A stretch of DNA of 64,000 nt from Chloroflexota bacterium (GTDB lineage Bacteria; Chloroflexota; Anaerolineae; UBA2200): assembly GCA_014360905.1 (NCBI GenBank), contig JACIWW010000006.1:1-64000 (forward strand), written 5' to 3'. The notes under the pieces are model-generated. The model made no database searches, was not told the DNA's origin, and saw nothing but the letters and a program-made list of their open reading frames with translations. Shown here piece by piece: positions 62,417-64,000 of this stretch. Position numbers and translations under genes: made by a program. Within the stretch, counting starts at the first letter, position 1. Every line of letters starts with the position of its first letter.

Positions 62417-63256
62417 ATGCCACTGGTAGTCGGTGTTCGGTTCAAACCAGCAACGAAAATTTATTACTTCGATCCGGCGGGTTTGGATTTACACAAAGGT
62501 GACTATGTTGTGGTGGAGACGGCACGGGCGCGCGAATTAGGGCTCGTGATCATCCCACCAAAGGAAGTCCCGCAAGAGGAAATTGTTGGACAGCTCAAGC
62601 CGGTCATACGCAAGGCCACCGCTTTAGACCTGGTTAACGCACAACACTATGCTAGCCAAGAAGAACTGGCTTTGCAGAAAGCCCGCGAAAAGGCAGCAGA
62701 ATATGACTTGCCCATCAAGTTGATCCGTGCAGAGTACAATTTTGATGGCTCACATCTGACCTTTTTCTTCACTTCTGAGCAACGTGTTGACTTTCGTGCC
62801 CTGGTTCGTGACCTGGCACAGATATTCCATACGCACATCGAACTGAGGCAAATCGGTGTCCGGGATGAGGCGAAACTCATCCAGGGCATTGGCCCTTGTG
62901 GGCGGTTGTTATGCTGCACTACCCACCTGTGTGACTTTATCCCTGTTTCCATTAAAATGGCCAAGCAGCAAAGCCTGCCTTTGAGCCCCACTGAAATATC
63001 CGGCATCTGCGGTCGTCTACTATGCTGCCTGACGTATGAGAATGAATTCTATGAAGAAGCTATCCAGAAGATGCCTAAGGTAGGGAAAACAGTCAGCACG
63101 CCGGATGGCGTAGGCAAAGTCACTGGCTACAATGTGCTGAAGCAGACCGTTCAGGTCGAATTGGAAAGCGGCTCGGTAATTGAGGTGCCTTTAGCTAAGA
63201 TTGATGCGCAACCCCAGCCTGAACGCAGCGAACGAGAGGGCAGAAAAAAGTCCTGA
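62417..63256 (+). CDS. PSP1-domain protein (RicT/YaaT-like)
   Basis: 279 residues. The PSP1 region has the cysteine-rich signature GPCGRLLCCTTHLC and GICGRLLCCLTYENEFY, the four cysteine pairs typical of YaaT/RicT. In B. subtilis RicT is part of the RicAFT complex that regulates mRNA processing and phosphorelay, and holds iron-sulfur clusters. Partners RicA and RicF are not in the window. It is probably transcribed with holB. Confidence 0.92.
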   Translation: MPLVVGVRFKPATKIYYFDPAGLDLHKGDYVVVETARARELGLVIIPPKEVPQEEIVGQLKPVIRKATALDLVNAQHYASQEELALQKAREKAAEYDLPIKLIRAEYNFDGSHLTFFFTSEQRVDFRALVRDLAQIFHTHIELRQIGVRDEAKLIQGIGPCGRLLCCTTHLCDFIPVSIKMAKQQSLPLSPTEISGICGRLLCCLTYENEFYEEAIQKMPKVGKTVSTPDGVGKVTGYNVLKQTVQVELESGSVIEVPLAKIDAQPQPERSEREGRKKS

Positions 63257-63261
63257 GCCAT

Positions 63262-64000
63262 TTAGTTTGGAGCCCTGGCACGGTGACACTGGTAATAGGC
63301 GCGGAGATTTTCGACCACTGATTGTGGAACCATAACTTCACCCAGTTTGCTGCTGGTTGGCATGTCCTCGCCATGAAAATCAGTTCCCCCCGTTACCAGC
63401 AAGCTATACTTTGCGGCCAACTGGAGCAAGAAATCCGTCTCATCAGGGGTATAGGCTGGATAATATACTTCCAGGCCTACCAGGCCGTGAGCTACTAGCT
63501 CTGGTACTAGGTGGCTTATAGACAATGGATGAGCCAGAACGGGTAGTCCCTGTGCGGCGAGGATAGTCTGTACGGCTTCCACTGGTGAGAGTTTGGGGCG
63601 TTTTACGTAGGCCGGGCCACCCCGACTAATGTACAAATCGAACGCCTCATCAATAGAGGAAACATAGCCCTTTTCTAACATGGCCCGCGCAATGTGCGGG
63701 CGCCCAATAGCGCCCGCACCAGCAATTTGCTGGATTCTCTCCCAATCCAGGGGTATGCCCATCTGAGCTAACTTGGATATGATCCTCTGCGCCCGCTTCA
63801 GGCGCAATTCACGGAACAGAGCCAATTTTTGGCAGAGGATGGGATCCCTGTAAGCCACATAATATCCCAAGACATGCACCTCAGAGCGAGGCATCTCCGC
63901 GCTGATCTCTACGCCGGGGATGACCTCCAAGCAAGTGCCTCGGGCTGCCTCCAGCGCCTCTGCGATTCCTTCCGTGGTGTCATGGTCGGTGATGCCAATG
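63262..64000 (-). CDS. PHP-domain phosphoesterase (5' part outside the window)
   Basis: At least 246 residues; the reading frame runs to the window edge, so the start is missing. The visible N-terminal part has GITDHDTTEGI with the D-H-D of a PHP metal site, then PGVEISAE, HVLGYY and the C-terminal GTDFHGEDM and VLAHPLSI. This is the YciV/RNase AM-type (3',5'-nucleoside bisphosphatase or 5'-3' RNA trimming) pattern. Convergent with ricT, 5 nt apart. Confidence 0.9.
   Translation of the reverse strand, partial: IGITDHDTTEGIAEALEAARGTCLEVIPGVEISAEMPRSEVHVLGYYVAYRDPILCQKLALFRELRLKRAQRIISKLAQMGIPLDWERIQQIAGAGAIGRPHIARAMLEKGYVSSIDEAFDLYISRGGPAYVKRPKLSPVEAVQTILAAQGLPVLAHPLSISHLVPELVAHGLVGLEVYYPAYTPDETDFLLQLAAKYSLLVTGGTDFHGEDMPTSSKLGEVMVPQSVVENLRAYYQCHRARAPN

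Overview
The window looks like a piece of a Chloroflexota chromosome, probably Anaerolineae-related and possibly from a warm or anaerobic habitat. The support is indirect. It has an SRP RNA with an Alu domain, many GTG and TTG starts, strong TTGACA/TATAAT-type promoters, Thr/Pro-rich linkers in exported proteins, a flavodiiron protein and SelB (anaerobic traits), and a mix of Firmicutes-like housekeeping neighbourhoods (yabE-ksgA, clpC-radA, holB-ricT, rpsU-yqeY-pgpH-ybeY) with lineage-specific genes. No rRNA, CRISPR array, prophage or replication origin was seen. Mobile DNA is limited to a truncated IS66-like element at the left edge and a 0.15-kb remnant with related ends near 36.5 kb.

Layout. 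0-3.5 kb: IS end, flavodiiron protein plus DUF438/hemerythrin/PAS sensor, and a haem-type membrane protein. 3.9-5.9 kb: exported PA14/golvesin-like protein. 6.0-9.4 kb (minus): rpsU-yqeY-pgpH-ybeY operon with a clear promoter. 9.7-10.9 kb: DUF503 and an anchored C39-like peptidase. 11.0-15.3 kb (minus): ksgA, a YabE-like 3D/G5 protein, an HI0933-type flavoprotein, SRP RNA and tRNA-Ser(GGA). 15.4-25.1 kb (plus): coiled-coil protein, selB, nurA, HAS-barrel-like protein, herA, an unusual RHH/LysM/glycosidase fusion, a zincin and a radical SAM protein. 25.2-30.5 kb (minus): membrane protein, radA, clpC and a lineage-specific protein.

30.6-36.3 kb (minus) is a glycerol operon: glpK, GlpA-like dehydrogenase, FAD/NAD oxidoreductase, DUF1667 and a ketopantoate-reductase-like protein. 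It faces a plus-strand carbohydrate cluster at 36.7-44.9 kb: DeoR regulator, PTS IIA, IIC and IIB (galactitol type), a URO-D-like protein, an SDR, an M42 hydrolase, a BtpA/SgcQ protein and a ribulose-phosphate-3-epimerase-like protein. The gene content matches the poorly understood E. coli sgc cluster (sgcR, A, C, B, X, Q, E) with two extra enzymes, and is the best candidate here for an undescribed system.

44.9-55.0 kb (minus): rRNA uracil methyltransferase, gdhA, gatB, ald (preceded in frame by a separate small domain), sugar nucleotidyltransferase, gatA, gatC, a zinc-ribbon protein and a HEAT-repeat protein. 55.3-58.9 kb (plus): complete ECF transporter of unknown substrate. 58.9-64 kb: lipA, rarA (minus), holB, ricT and a truncated PHP phosphoesterase. 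Start sites were revised wherever a Shine-Dalgarno or family alignment favoured an internal start; these choices are inference. All functional calls are from recognised motifs, without database searches.
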